Below, piece after piece: positions 20,039 to 30,674 of a DNA stretch of 64,000 nt (positions within the stretch are counted from its first letter, which is position 1; every line of letters starts with the position of its first letter). Source of the stretch: Saccharomyces paradoxus (lineage: Eukaryota > Ascomycota > Saccharomycetes > Saccharomycetales > Saccharomycetaceae); the NCBI RefSeq assembly GCF_002079055.1, contig NC_047499.1:1-64000 (forward strand), given 5' to 3'. The translations under genes were made by a program, and so were the position numbers. The notes beneath the pieces are model-generated. The model did not search any database, was not told the origin of the DNA, and was given only the letters and a program-made list of their open reading frames with translations.

Positions 20039-21580
20039 TTAGTTGAATCCTAGTATACTTTTTGACCAGTTCTTAACGTTGTGTAAGTATCTCTTGTAAG
20101 CTGGCTCCTTAACAGTGCCAAACAACCATTGGGTATTTTGCTTGGCCAAGTTGATCAAGTCATCTTTTGTAGAGGTCTGCTTGACCGGAACACCGAACGA
20201 TTTTAGGTACTGCAGTAAATCTTCTTGGGACCAGCTCTGGAAAGTATTTGACCAGGTCTTAGAGATTTGGTCTTTAGCATCATTTGTGTTTTTGGAAACC
20301 TTGTCAAAATCCTGCATAATTGTGGAGTAGGTCTGAGAGTCTTGAAAGTCGTCCTTTTTGTCGGCAAACCAATTCTTTATATCATCTAAGGACCAGTTGC
20401 TGTTGTCAAAGTATTTTTGATAATCCTTTGGCAAAATTTTAAGTTTCTCATTCCTAGATTTTTTGACTAATTCTCTCAATTGATTTTCAGTGGACAGCAT
20501 TGAGTGCTTGATACCACGAGCATCTAAGAACATTTTCAATTTATCCTTTGGCCAAGAGTCTAGGCCAACCAAAAAGGTGTCATTGATCACATTGTCAGTC
20601 TTACCCCTTAACTTGGAGTATAAGTTTGTAAGAAAATTTTTAGAGGAGTCCCAAACAGAGCCGACGTATTCCGGGGTCTTGGTCAAGAATGGAGAAGATT
20701 CTCTCTTCATATAGTCCAAGTACCAGTAGATATCATCTTTCAAATTGGCAGAATTTTCTTTGGCCATTCTTACCAAATAGTCATGTTTCTTGGCCATGTT
20801 CTTGTCGATATTAACCTTGTGGCTCTCCAACCAATTTGTCAACTGATCACTAGACCACTTGTCAAATACAGTATCCTTGATTTGTCCCGATGTGTCCAAT
20901 ATTTGTTGGTGAGCCAAATCCAGACTTTCTAGCAAGCCCAAGCGCTGCTGTTCTGCCTTCTCTGAAGTTTGATAGATGTTTTCCTTGACTTTCTGAACCA
21001 GCTCGTTCTTGTTTTGAACTGCCTTGTCGTAGCCAATACCATTGTCATTCAACCAGTTTTGCAAGTCTTCAGTTGACCAGCTGTCAAAGTAAGAGCTAGA
21101 AGGATAGTACCCTGAAGACTTCAAAGACTTGGAAATCTTGTTGAAATTCTCCTTGGCTGTCTTCACCAGCGAGTCCTTGGATGTCTTAGCGTCATCTACG
21201 TCCACACCGTTCTTCTTCAAAAAGTTACGGAGACTGTCTGTGGACCAGGTGTCAAATAGCCAGTCAGAAACCGGGTGGTCCGAAGACCCAGTATTACCAA
21301 ACCAGCCGGGGCCGCTGTTACTCACGCTACTGCTGTCACTAGACCACACCTGCCACCATGGTTTGGGTTGCGCGTGCTTGTCCCATACCTGTGATGCCTC
21401 CTTCTTCAAATCCTCAATCGAGTCTGTAGCGTACTTCTCCAAGCTCTTCTTATTATCACGTAAATAATCAGCCAGGTCTTCCTGGGTCCACTTCTCAAAT
21501 ATTGAATCTGAATTGGCCAAAACTAAGCCAATAAGCACAAATGATGCGGAAACCGCATTAACCAACCTGAATTGCTTCAT
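20039..21580 (-). CDS. MSC1: Msc1, Ish1-repeat protein of the nuclear envelope/ER
   Basis: The mutant in S. cerevisiae shows altered meiotic sister-chromatid recombination; the molecular role is unclear. 513 aa. An N-terminal signal peptide (about 1-22, VNAVSASFVLIGLVLA) is followed by seven repeats of the Ish1 type. Each is built on F-x-x-W-[ST]-x-[DE]-x-L-x-x-[WFY]-L-x-x-x-G, for example FDTWSTDSLRNFLKKNG, FDSWSTEDLQNWLNDNG and FQSWSQEDLLQYLKSFG. Ish1-like proteins sit at the nuclear periphery and are stress-induced. It shares a divergent promoter with RSC9 that holds CCCCT stress elements on the MSC1 side. Confidence 0.96.
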   Translation of the reverse strand: MKQFRLVNAVSASFVLIGLVLANSDSIFEKWTQEDLADYLRDNKKSLEKYATDSIEDLKKEASQVWDKHAQPKPWWQVWSSDSSSVSNSGPGWFGNTGSSDHPVSDWLFDTWSTDSLRNFLKKNGVDVDDAKTSKDSLVKTAKENFNKISKSLKSSGYYPSSSYFDSWSTEDLQNWLNDNGIGYDKAVQNKNELVQKVKENIYQTSEKAEQQRLGLLESLDLAHQQILDTSGQIKDTVFDKWSSDQLTNWLESHKVNIDKNMAKKHDYLVRMAKENSANLKDDIYWYLDYMKRESSPFLTKTPEYVGSVWDSSKNFLTNLYSKLRGKTDNVINDTFLVGLDSWPKDKLKMFLDARGIKHSMLSTENQLRELVKKSRNEKLKILPKDYQKYFDNSNWSLDDIKNWFADKKDDFQDSQTYSTIMQDFDKVSKNTNDAKDQISKTWSNTFQSWSQEDLLQYLKSFGVPVKQTSTKDDLINLAKQNTQWLFGTVKEPAYKRYLHNVKNWSKSILGFN

Positions 21581-21969
21581 TTTCTTTTCTTGATTAACAG
21601 TTCTTGTTGTAGTTGTCTCCTTCTTCTATTGCAGATCCTCTTCTAAACCCCGTTAATCAAATCATGCTAAGAATACGACTCTATGGGCGGCTTTAAATAC
21701 CCTGTCGATCCCCTTTCACCGCCTCCTTGTTTCCTCCCTCTCCCTTATTTTCCTTTAGTTCCAAAGATCCCTTATTCTTCCCCTCTAAGGCCACGCCGGC
21801 GTAATGCTGTTGCTTACCGACGTAATGGCGGAAAAGATGAAAAAAGTGAAAAATAGTGATATTATCAGAGAAAAATGAGAACAACAAGTCGTGTCAAGAG
21901 GTCGTGTTTTGAAAAAGACGTCATAGAGAAGGCAGAAAGCTAGTAGAATAGTGGAAAAAAATATTGAAG
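21581..21969. promoter_or_regulatory. MSC1-RSC9 divergent promoter with STRE motifs
   Basis: 389 bp. Two CCCCT words (21710-21714 and 21780-21784) match the Msn2/Msn4 stress element. On the MSC1 strand a TATTTAAA box (complement of 21692-21699) lies about 110 bp before its ATG. A GACGTCAT word near 21917 resembles a CRE/Sko1 half-consensus. This fits stress induction of MSC1. Confidence 0.5.
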
Positions 21970-23715
21970 ATGAACTCTTTAGCTTCAAACACGCCGCTAA
22001 ATGGCACTCCAGTGAGCGAGGTACCTGTCGTGAGCTCCGAGCCAGTGAACATGTTCGAGACGATGGTGGCCAATCCTATTAAAGTATCTCGGTTACAGTC
22101 CAATGGAGTTTTGACGGGACCTGCAGCTAATACTAAGTCTATCCACTACTCGCTGGCTAATTTTAATGTGTTCCAGTCGCTGCCCAAGGAAACGGCCAGA
22201 GGTGTAGACGATCTGACGAGGATGGAGATGGCGTTGCTGAGTGGGATACCGGAGGAGATTAAGTGGTCATTAAAAAAATACCTTACATATAGTAACAAGG
22301 CGCCATATATGATCAGTTTACGGACATTACCGGATTTATTGCCACTTTTCAAGACTTTTATATTGCCTTTGGAGCGTATCGTGGAAGGTCTTAACAAATC
22401 CTCCATATGTGATTCAGAGGCAATGGATTCCTTACAAATGGGCTTAAATGCCTTGCTAATCCTAAGGAATCTGGCTCAAGATACTGATTCCGTACAGGTA
22501 CTGGTCAAAGATGTGGAAATCAAATCTTTCATTCTTTTTATTTTGAAGAAGTTTCAGTGTGTCGCCACAGGAGATAGCAGGTGGCAATTGTACGAAGGAA
22601 ATGCAACGTTTTTTAACGAGTTGACCCATTATACCCTTGACTTGATGGAAGCGATTTCCTCCTATATTGCACCGGCGATGAAGGACGATCATTATTTCCA
22701 AACGCTGGTTTCCATCTTGAACTATACAAAGGACAGGTACATGGTTATTTCTATATTAAGGTCTCTTTCGAGATTACTGGTTAGATCTAAGGCTAATGAG
22801 GAAAGTGCAGCGGACAATTTGGACCATAAGACTCTTTCGTTGATCGTTTCCTTTTTACTAGTAGAATGTGACAGTGAGCTGATTATTGCTTCTCTGGATT
22901 TCCTCTATCAATACATTTTGCCCGGTTCTCAAAGAATTATAGAGTTATTCAAGAGCAAGGAATGCTCTTTGATACTGGAGGCCACGCTGCCTAATTTATT
23001 ATCATATAATATCGCCACACCAGATTACAATCTTTTGCAAAAGCACAAGATTAAGTTGATAAAAAGGTTGAAGCCTCCTGCTCCCAAGGAGCCACCCAAT
23101 TTATCGGATGATCTGTTCCAACAGCTTTTCAAACTTAACGAGCCCTTGAGGTCGACTGCTTGGTTGAGATGTTGCTTTGAGCCCGTACAAGAAGCAGAAT
23201 TTACACAAATATCACTTTGGAGGTCTTACGAATCTAAATTTGGTCAGCCTGTTCGCGAATCCGGGCGTAAACTGTTACCTGCCGTGGAATTCATCAAGAA
23301 TGTATCGAATGCTTTCAACAACGCTGCTGCCATCGTAATCACTGACCCGGTAACCGGCAAGAAAAGGTTTGTTATCAAGGGCATTCAACCAAGATTTAAA
23401 GCTTTGGGGATTGCAGACGGTGAAAGAGAATCTCAAGTTCCCATTTCGGCGTTAAAATCCAAGTTTTTGAACGACTCTAAGGAAATTACACCTGCGAGAC
23501 AAAACAGCATACCCGAGGTAAAATTCCCTCAAGTACTGTCAGATGTTTCTAAAGTGGCATGTACTTTTTTGTGCCTTTTATCCAACGACACAGATGATGG
23601 AGTTGGTTCCACATTTTGTCAACGCATCAGACCATTGGTCCTACATAAGTTGGCAGATGTTCCACCTTTAACATTAGCATTGTCTGAATATATGGAAAAT
23701 ACGTCGGGGTTATGA
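21970..23715 (+). CDS. RSC9: RSC chromatin-remodelling complex subunit Rsc9
   Basis: Subunit of the essential RSC ATP-dependent nucleosome remodeller and the counterpart of ARID2/BAF200-type subunits. 581 aa, equal to S. cerevisiae. I start at the ATG at 21970 (MNSLASNT); the frame is open a few codons further, but with a TTG. The middle of the protein is a helical repeat-like region (about 150-370). The segment at about 395-480, with WLRCCFEPV and [15 protein letters not shown], corresponds to the RFX-like DNA-binding region described for Rsc9. It converges with ERG13. Confidence 0.96.
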   Translation: MNSLASNTPLNGTPVSEVPVVSSEPVNMFETMVANPIKVSRLQSNGVLTGPAANTKSIHYSLANFNVFQSLPKETARGVDDLTRMEMALLSGIPEEIKWSLKKYLTYSNKAPYMISLRTLPDLLPLFKTFILPLERIVEGLNKSSICDSEAMDSLQMGLNALLILRNLAQDTDSVQVLVKDVEIKSFILFILKKFQCVATGDSRWQLYEGNATFFNELTHYTLDLMEAISSYIAPAMKDDHYFQTLVSILNYTKDRYMVISILRSLSRLLVRSKANEESAADNLDHKTLSLIVSFLLVECDSELIIASLDFLYQYILPGSQRIIELFKSKECSLILEATLPNLLSYNIATPDYNLLQKHKIKLIKRLKPPAPKEPPNLSDDLFQQLFKLNEPLRSTAWLRCCFEPVQEAEFTQISLWRSYESKFGQPVRESGRKLLPAVEFIKNVSNAFNNAAAIVITDPVTGKKRFVIKGIQPRFKALGIADGERESQVPISALKSKFLNDSKEITPARQNSIPEVKFPQVLSDVSKVACTFLCLLSNDTDDGVGSTFCQRIRPLVLHKLADVPPLTLALSEYMENTSGL

Positions 23716-23958
23716 ATGAGAAAAAAAAAATCGGTTGGGCTCAAACTTTAGAGAAAAAGTTAAGATTAGATTTATTGTGTTATAAATATAGATATAAAAT
23801 TTTATAAGAAAATATATATATCATTGTTATTAAATAAAGAGTTTTCTTAGTGTATAGATTAAAAAACTACTCTATTAAATGAGAGCTAAAAAAGCAGGCC
23901 GCCAAAAAAATAAAGCATATATGAAGGGGTTCAGCAAGATGCAATCGATGGGAGAAGA

Positions 23959-25392
23959 TCATTTTTTAATATCGTAAGATCTTCTGAATTTGTCATCGAT
24001 GTTGGTCAAGTAGTAAACACCACTTTGCAAATGTTCAATGGAACCTTGGGGCTTGAAATCCTTCTTCAAATGAGCGTTTTCTCTCAATTCGATGGCAGCT
24101 TCGTAATTCTTTGGAGTTTCAGTTATTCTCTTGGCCAATTTGTTAGTAATGTCTAATTCCTTAATAATATGTTGGACGTCACCAACAATTTTGCAGGAAT
24201 ATAGAGATGCAGCTAAACCGGAACCGTAAGAAAATAAACCGACACGCTTACCTTGTAAGTCGTCAGATCCAACATAGTTTAATAGAGATGCAAAGGCAGC
24301 ATAAACAGATGCGGTGTACATGTTACCTGTGTTTGTTGGAACAATCAATGATTGGGCGACTCTCTCCTTGTGGAATGGCTTAGCAACATTGACAAAGGTT
24401 TTTTCAATGTTCTTGTCGGTTAATGATTCATCATAATCGCGAGTAGCTAATCCAGAGTCAACTTCTGGGAATAATTGGGGATTAGCTCTGAAATCGTTAT
24501 ACAGTAATCTACCGTATGATTTTGTGACCAATTTACAGGTTGGTACATGGAAAACGTTGTAGTCGAAATATTTCAAAACGTTCAAAGCATCCGAACCAGC
24601 GGGATCGCTAACCAACCCTTTAGAAATAGCCTTCTTGGAGTAACTCTTGTAAACTTGATCAAGAGCCTTGACGTAACAAGTTAATGAAAAATGACCATCC
24701 ACGTAAGGATATTCGCTGGTGAAATCTGGCTTGTAGAAATCATAGGCGTGTTCCATGTAAGAAGCTCTAACAGAGTCAAATACAATTGGAGCATCGGGAC
24801 CGATCCACATAGCAACAGTACCAGCACCACCGGTTGGTCTTGCGGCACCCTTATCGTAAATGGCAATATCACCGCAAACAACAATGGCGTCTCTACCATC
24901 CCAAGCATTAGATTCGATCCAGTTCAAAGAATTGAACAATGCATTGGTACCACCATAACAGGCATTAAGCGTGTCAATACCTTCGACGTCAGTGTTTTCG
25001 CCAAACAATTGCATCAAGACAGACTTGACAGACTTGGATTTGTCAATTAAAGTTTCAGTACCGACTTCTAATCTACCAATCTTGTTGGTGTCGATGTTGT
25101 AACTCTTGATCAACTTAGACAAGACAGTTAGGGACATCGAGTAGATATCTTCTCTGTCATTGACAAAAGACATGTTGGTTTGGCCTAGACCAATTGTGTA
25201 TTTACCTTGAGAAACACCGTCAAATTTCTCTAGCTCAGATTGGTTAACACATTGAGTTGGGATGTAGATTTGGATACCTTTGATACCGACATTTTGAGGT
25301 CTGGCTTTTTGTTCAGCGGTCTTTTGTTTTTTTAGTTCAGTCATTTGCAAGTTTGTGTTGTGTAATTGTTGTTGCTTTTGCTGTCTAAGCAT
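23959..25392 (-). CDS. ERG13: HMG-CoA synthase Erg13
   Basis: Condenses acetyl-CoA with acetoacetyl-CoA to HMG-CoA in the mevalonate pathway. 477 aa from this start, with the catalytic cysteine at 145 in [11 protein letters not shown] and the glutamate at 113 in GTETLID. The S. cerevisiae protein I remember is 491 aa, starting MKLSTKLCWCG. Here the equivalent ATG (25432) runs only 11 codons to a stop, because the sequence is two bases shorter after ACTAAA, so the N-terminal extension is absent. Translation must start at 25392 (MLRQQKQQQ) or at the next ATG, 25344 (MTELKKQ). The catalytic domain is unaffected. Confidence 0.97.
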   Translation of the reverse strand: MLRQQKQQQLHNTNLQMTELKKQKTAEQKARPQNVGIKGIQIYIPTQCVNQSELEKFDGVSQGKYTIGLGQTNMSFVNDREDIYSMSLTVLSKLIKSYNIDTNKIGRLEVGTETLIDKSKSVKSVLMQLFGENTDVEGIDTLNACYGGTNALFNSLNWIESNAWDGRDAIVVCGDIAIYDKGAARPTGGAGTVAMWIGPDAPIVFDSVRASYMEHAYDFYKPDFTSEYPYVDGHFSLTCYVKALDQVYKSYSKKAISKGLVSDPAGSDALNVLKYFDYNVFHVPTCKLVTKSYGRLLYNDFRANPQLFPEVDSGLATRDYDESLTDKNIEKTFVNVAKPFHKERVAQSLIVPTNTGNMYTASVYAAFASLLNYVGSDDLQGKRVGLFSYGSGLAASLYSCKIVGDVQHIIKELDITNKLAKRITETPKNYEAAIELRENAHLKKDFKPQGSIEHLQSGVYYLTNIDDKFRRSYDIKK

Positions 25393-25396
25393 TCCC

Positions 25397-25432
25397 TTAA
25401 TACCGCACCAACAATTTAGTTGAGGGTTTCAT
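25397..25432 (-). other. Short upstream ORF in the ERG13 leader
   Basis: ATG plus ten codons and a TAA, reading [11 protein letters not shown]. It occupies the position of the annotated S. cerevisiae Erg13 start but is out of frame with the enzyme. It could act as a uORF if the transcript begins upstream of it. Confidence 0.5.
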
Positions 25433-25526
25433 GCTGCACCTTTTATAGTAATCTGGTTACGAAAATTGGCGAGGCACCCAAACAGCTCCGCCCGATGAGG
25501 CCGAATGGAGCCTACTTTCAACACAC

Positions 25527-25533
25527 TCGTATA
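25527..25533 (+). promoter_or_regulatory. Sterol regulatory element (Upc2/Ecm22) in the ERG13 promoter
   Basis: TCGTATA, the core of the yeast sterol regulatory element, lies about 135 bp upstream of the ERG13 start, in CTCGTATAAT. It is in reverse orientation relative to the gene. Such sites mediate induction of ERG genes on sterol depletion. Confidence 0.6.
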
Positions 25534-25657
25534 ATTAACAGCCCGGTTTATTTTCGACACGATATCGCAGCCATGGAGATTGTGGACATCATTATTCTAT
25601 AGTATTATGTAATATAGTATGGAAAAATTTTCTATTGTATATACGAAGTTTATTCCG

Positions 25658-26596
25658 TTAAAAGACGAAGACTTGATCGTCACCAGAACTTGTCGTTGAA
25701 TTGACCTTCCAGCCTAGTTCCTTAGCATATTGAAGAGCTAAGTTGTTCATTCCATCAGGTCCACAGATCAGGAGCCTGTTGTCCTCCGAATATTCCGGCA
25801 AGTACCTGCTCATCTGGTCCTTGGTGATGTAGCCGACATCTCCGGCCCATCTCTCAGATGGGTAGTGAAGTACGTAATGAACTTGGAAATGTGGGTATTT
25901 TTCGGCCATCTCGTCCAGTTCGTCCTTCAACAGAATATCATTTTCGGTCTCATTGGCATATAACAGGGAGACTTTCGTCAAATCTTCAGGAACGGTGATG
26001 ACTTCATTCAAGATCTGTAGGACTGGCGTGATACCAGAACCACCGGCTACGATACCTAAATGCTTGGAGGAATTTGGTTCGTAGTTCAAAGTGCCTATTG
26101 GCCCCTTGAAATCCACGGTGTCACCAGAATTTAAGCCAGCGAAATATTTGGAGACTTTACCATCAACGTATGCTTTTACCACCAAATCCAAGTATCCACT
26201 TTCCAATCTAGAACTGATCGGATTATAGTATCTGACTTCTTGTTTGCCGTCAATTGGAACGCGTACAGCAACATGATGGCCAGCGGGAATCTCCAAGCTT
26301 TCCAGTCTTGTCTTCAACTTAAAACGATACAGGGCGGTATTCTTGGAAATTATGGTTTGATCTTCCAATTCTAATGAAGTCCACTTATCTGGATACAGTG
26401 ACCTTCTTCTTTTGTAGGCAGAGTATGCTCTGACGAAGATGATCATGAAGAGGATGGGTAAACTCCACAGGATTTTCAATTCACCAGACATATACGTGGT
26501 GATGGCAACACCAACAACAAATAGCGCGGCCGGGATATAGATCCCGTGAACAGGTTCGTCCAGAATGTTAGTTCCTTCTATGTCTTCTTGTGACAT
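25658..26596 (-). CDS. PGA3: NADH-cytochrome b5 reductase-like Pga3
   Basis: Flavin oxidoreductase of the cytochrome b5 reductase family, in the ER and plasma membrane, also studied as NQR1. 312 aa from MSQEDIEG, matching S. cerevisiae. The frame is open 18 codons further upstream, but that extension is not in the known protein. Two membrane segments at about 19-37 and 41-58 anchor the N-terminus. The FAD motif RYYNPIS is near residue 132, and the NAD-binding GGSGITP is at about 190. The C-terminal CGPDGM motif is present and the protein ends in F. Confidence 0.95.
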   Translation of the reverse strand: MSQEDIEGTNILDEPVHGIYIPAALFVVGVAITTYMSGELKILWSLPILFMIIFVRAYSAYKRRRSLYPDKWTSLELEDQTIISKNTALYRFKLKTRLESLEIPAGHHVAVRVPIDGKQEVRYYNPISSRLESGYLDLVVKAYVDGKVSKYFAGLNSGDTVDFKGPIGTLNYEPNSSKHLGIVAGGSGITPVLQILNEVITVPEDLTKVSLLYANETENDILLKDELDEMAEKYPHFQVHYVLHYPSERWAGDVGYITKDQMSRYLPEYSEDNRLLICGPDGMNNLALQYAKELGWKVNSTTSSGDDQVFVF

Positions 26597-26920
26597 TTTC
26601 TTCACACAGTTCTTGGAGTGCTTTATTTTGGTGATAAGTTTGGGTGGCAACGAGATGAGCTCAAAACTCTTTGTTTTTTATGAATATTTTTGTCTTGGAA
26701 TATTTTCGAATTTTTCAATATTCCGCGGAACATAGGGGAAAACCAACTTAATAAGCTATTGTTCTAAGCGTTCATCAGTGGGAAAGCGAAAAATTGTTTA
26801 ATTAGAGGTATCTTCATTTGTATAAATATATATATATATATATATATTTATATGGATGTTGTGTAAATTTAAATCTATGAGCAGTAGCTGGGAAATAAAA
26901 TGGAGGAAAAGAGCACATTA
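26597..26920. other. Spacer PGA3-TUB3 with TA microsatellite
   Basis: 324 bp holding the PGA3 promoter and TUB3 3' region. An alternating TA tract lies at about 26823-26847. No gene seen. Confidence 0.6.
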
Positions 26921-28553
26921 TTAGAACTCTTCAGCATAGGAATCGGCGCCCACCTCGATATAGTCTCTTTCTAAGGCCGCCAAATCTTCTCTCGCTTCGG
27001 TGAACTCACCTTCTTCCATACCTTCACCAACATACCAGTGGACGAAAGCACGCTTTGCATACATCAGGTCGAATTTCTGATCGATTCTCTTCCAGGCATC
27101 TGCGATGGCAGTGGTGTTGGATAACATACAAACAGCTCTATCCACATTGGCCAACTCGGAACTTGGTATCACACTTGGTGGCTCGTAGCAGATACCAATC
27201 TTGAAACCTGTTGGGCACCAGTCCACCATTTGTACGGTTTTCTTGTTCTTTACCTGTTCGACGGCTCTTTGGACATCTCTGGTCACCACGTCACCTCTGT
27301 ATAACAGACAGTTAGCCATGTACTTGCCCTTTGTTGGGTCACACTTGACCATCTGATTGCCCGGTTCAAAACATGCGTTTGTAATTTCTGACACGGAGTT
27401 GGACTCGTGGGTGGCCCTCTTCTTGGACAAGATAGGAGCATACGAAACCAAAGGAAAATGAATTCTTGGATATGGTACCAAGTTGGTTTGGAATTCGTTC
27501 AAGTCCACGTTTAATGAACCGTCGAATCTCAATGATGCTGTAACAGATGATACCACTTGAGCAATCAACCCGTTCAGGTTACTGAAGCTCGGTCTGGAAA
27601 TCCCCAAATTCCTCGTGCATATATCATAAATGGCTTCGTTATCAACCATAAATGTACAGTCTGCGTGTTCCAGGGTGGTATGCGTAGTTAAAACAGTGTT
27701 GTAAGGTTCCACGACAGAGGTGGACAATTGAGGTGCAGGGTAAACAGCAAACTCCAATTTGGATTTCTTTCCGTATTCATACGACAAATTTTCTAATAAT
27801 AGCGAACCCAAACCGGAACCAGTTCCACCACCAAGGGAATGGGTGAATAAGAACCCTTGTAATCCGTCACATTGATCGGCCATCTTTCTGATTCTTTCCT
27901 CGACCTCATCCACTATCTCTCTACCCACTGTATAATGGCCTCTTGCGTAGTTGTTGGCGGCATCTTCTTTGCCATTAATCAATTGTTCTGGGTGGAAAAG
28001 ATCCTTGAAACGTCCCGTACGCACTTCGTCAATAACGTTGGGCTCTAAATCCACGTAAATTGCTCTTGGGACGAACTTACCGTACCCGGTTTCATGGAAG
28101 AATGTAGAAAAGCCCTCTTCACCTCCCTTGGGTTTTGATAGGCCATCCTCCAAATGACCATCTGCCTTGATGCCGTGCTCCAGGGAGTATAGTTCCCAGC
28201 ATGCATTACCTATTTGACAACCTGCTTGACCAACTGTATAGGAAAAAAAGATAACAAAAATTCCAGCAATCCTCCTCTGAAGAAGACACAAAATGACTCC
28301 CCATGTAATGGGGTCAATTGTGAGCTTTTTCATTAAAGCATGTCAAGAAAAAATGGAAAAAAATTAATTGTTAGTAAACGGTACTAGTATAAATCAATTT
28401 TTTTGCCTTTAATCAACAAGATGAGGGCCAATTGGGACTGGATCAGGTCAGATCAGATCGAACTACTTTCCATGTCTCACAAATACCATTGTCCTCGAAT
28501 CTTAAACAAAAAAAACACGCATACATACCATTAATACTAATGACCTCTCTCAT
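26921..28553 (-). CDS. TUB3: Alpha-tubulin Tub3 (one intron)
   Basis: Minor alpha-tubulin of yeast, which forms heterodimers with Tub2. Two exons: 28553-28529 (25 nt, MREVISIN plus one base) and 28233-26921. Together they encode 445 aa, the S. cerevisiae length. The intron is 295 nt, with GTATGT at 28528, branch site TACTAAC (complement of 28370-28376) and a CAG acceptor ending at 28234. The GTP-binding signature GGGTGSG is present. The C-terminus is acidic and ends EEF, not EEY-type. The long frame that continues upstream of exon 2 is intron read-through and is not coding. Confidence 0.98.
28234..28528 (-). other. TUB3 spliceosomal intron
   Basis: 295-nt intron with consensus 5' site GTATGT, branch site TACTAAC about 135 nt before the acceptor, and a pyrimidine-rich stretch ahead of TACAG. 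Position and phase match the S. cerevisiae TUB1/TUB3 introns close to the start codon. Confidence 0.96.
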
Positions 28554-28913
28554 TGTCTCCAGTGGGGTGCTCAGTCTGATTAATGTACTTTTATGGGATA
28601 CTTGATCTGTGTTTATATTTCTTCTAGATGTGCAATTTGTAAAACGTTTCGAGGTTTTACAAGCCTTGAGAAATGATATGTCGGGTACCCTTCAGAAGTG
28701 AAAAAAAAAAAAGACATGCTAGCACTACTGGTATAGGCCGACAGGTTGGAAGAGAGGAAAGAGACGAGGAAATAATGAGACTAAAAAAATTATCGAATAA
28801 ATATGTAACCTGACAGTATTTATAGATTATGTAAGGGGTTTGATAATAAGTTTATAAAAATGTTTTTGCATTATTTGTTCTAGTTTACAAGTTTTAGTGC
28901 ATCTTTGAGGCTT
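28554..28913. other. TUB3 promoter and PHO84 3' region
   Basis: 360 bp. An A-run at about 28701-28712. I see no specific regulatory site that I would name. Confidence 0.5.
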
Positions 28914-30674
28914 TTATGGTTCATGTTGAAGTTGAGATGGGCTGGAAGATTCAATGTCATTATTCTTGTTTCTGAAGTTTAGGGTAGCAGGATCGATTTC
29001 ATCGTGGTATTGCTCGTTGATTTCTTCTAGAGTCTTTCTCTTAGTTTCTGGGATCAACAAGGTTGTGAAGATACCCAACAACATGAATAAGGCGAAAATT
29101 TCCATGACGTGAGGTAGCCAACAGTTGGTTGGCTTACCGTCTCTAGCACAGTTATGGTCGATTAGAGTACCCAAAGCGGTTTGTGCAATAATAGCACCGA
29201 CCTTACCAGATGCAGCAGAAATACCATGAGCAGTAGATCTGTAACGAGTTGGGAAACACTCACCAGGAACAATAAAGGTGGTTACGTTTGGACCGAAGTT
29301 TTGGAAGAATTGACAAATGACGTAAAGAGCCAATAGACCGTGGTCACCAATCTTATGGTATGCAAAACCGATGACACAGAACAAAATGGTCAAGATGATG
29401 AAACCGGCTAATTGAATTGGTTTTCTACCGATAATATCGACAGTAAAGACGGATGCCCAGTAACCAGGTAACGAACCAGCGCAAATCAAAATCAAATTAC
29501 CGACAGCAGTATCGTACAGTTTCTTGTAAACGTTTTTGGAACCGGCATAACCGATGGTTTGCAGAATAACAGCACTGTTTAAACTCAAACCGTAGAAGGC
29601 AACATCTAAGGTAAACCATGAACCAGCAGTACCTAGCAAAATCTTACCGTATTTCCATTGGCCAAAATGTCTGCAGAAATCTTTGAATGAAGCCTTTGGA
29701 GGATGAGCGTCAAGAGATTCGACGGCAGTAGAAGCTCTTTCCAAACCGTTAATTGCCATGTCTTCATCGCTGGTGTCGTGGATTTTCTTTTCACCATCTT
29801 GTTCCTGTACAGCAGCAAGTTCCAACTTAGCGTTAACATCCAATTGATATCTAGGAGATTCTGGAATAGTCAATCTGAAATACAAACATAGCAAACCTGG
29901 AACGGTACCCAACCCAATAAGGATTCTCCACATTTGGTCACAAGCCTTTTGACATCTAGCATCACATTCAGCACCAGAGTCTGCGTAGTTTAGTTCGCTT
30001 TTGTAAGCAGCAACCAAGATAAGGGCGATGATACCACCGGAAATTTGACCCCAAGCTTGGTTAGCAAAGACAGCACCCATAATGGCACCTCTCCATTTGG
30101 TAGTGGCAAATTCAGAAGTAATAATAGAAGATAGGGGGTAGTCACCACCAATACCAATACCCATTATGATACGGTAGAATGTTAAAACAGCAACGAAGTT
30201 AATAGCAGGAGAATGAGCAACAGTGGTTTGCAAAATAGTACAGACAATCATGATGATAAGTTCCAAACCATAAATTTTCTTACGACCAACAATATCAGCT
30301 AAAGTACCAAAACCAAATTGACCAATAACAGTACCAACAGAAGTGGAAACCTTCAACAAGGTCTGACTTGAACTCGGCATACTACCGTGCCAGTAAACGT
30401 AGGACATCATAGTGATACCCAAATTAATGGCAAAAATATCATAAGAATCTGTTAAGAAACCAACACCGGCAATACCGATGGTCTTAACTTGTTGCCAACC
30501 GAAACCTTCGTTATCGATGGACTCCAAAGCCAATCTTCTTCTTTCCAGAGGATCTTCAATATGAGCAAAATCATTCAAATGGTTGTGGAAGGCCATGTTA
30601 CCACCTTCAGTAAGGTGTTCTTTATGAAGACTTCTTTCAGCAACATGAATAGTATCTTTATTGACGGAACTCAT
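28914..30674 (-). CDS. PHO84: High-affinity inorganic phosphate:H+ symporter Pho84
   Basis: Plasma-membrane phosphate importer and transceptor of the major facilitator superfamily (PHS family). 586 aa, one fewer than I remember for S. cerevisiae. It has twelve membrane helices with a long charged cytosolic loop in the middle (about 295-345). The family signature GMGIGIGGDYPLSSIITSE lies at about residues 165-185; its aspartate is essential for transport in the family. The C-terminal tail is hydrophilic. The gene is controlled by the PHO pathway, and the upstream region contains Pho4 boxes. Confidence 0.98.
   Translation of the reverse strand: MSSVNKDTIHVAERSLHKEHLTEGGNMAFHNHLNDFAHIEDPLERRRLALESIDNEGFGWQQVKTIGIAGVGFLTDSYDIFAINLGITMMSYVYWHGSMPSSSQTLLKVSTSVGTVIGQFGFGTLADIVGRKKIYGLELIIMIVCTILQTTVAHSPAINFVAVLTFYRIIMGIGIGGDYPLSSIITSEFATTKWRGAIMGAVFANQAWGQISGGIIALILVAAYKSELNYADSGAECDARCQKACDQMWRILIGLGTVPGLLCLYFRLTIPESPRYQLDVNAKLELAAVQEQDGEKKIHDTSDEDMAINGLERASTAVESLDAHPPKASFKDFCRHFGQWKYGKILLGTAGSWFTLDVAFYGLSLNSAVILQTIGYAGSKNVYKKLYDTAVGNLILICAGSLPGYWASVFTVDIIGRKPIQLAGFIILTILFCVIGFAYHKIGDHGLLALYVICQFFQNFGPNVTTFIVPGECFPTRYRSTAHGISAASGKVGAIIAQTALGTLIDHNCARDGKPTNCWLPHVMEIFALFMLLGIFTTLLIPETKRKTLEEINEQYHDEIDPATLNFRNKNNDIESSSPSQLQHEP

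Noticed and set aside
28234-28333. Open frame extending alpha-tubulin upstream (giving a 470-aa product)
   Set aside because: It is read-through into the TUB3 intron. A consensus GTATGT, TACTAAC and CAG, and a 25-nt first exon encoding MREVISIN, give the correct 445-aa protein.
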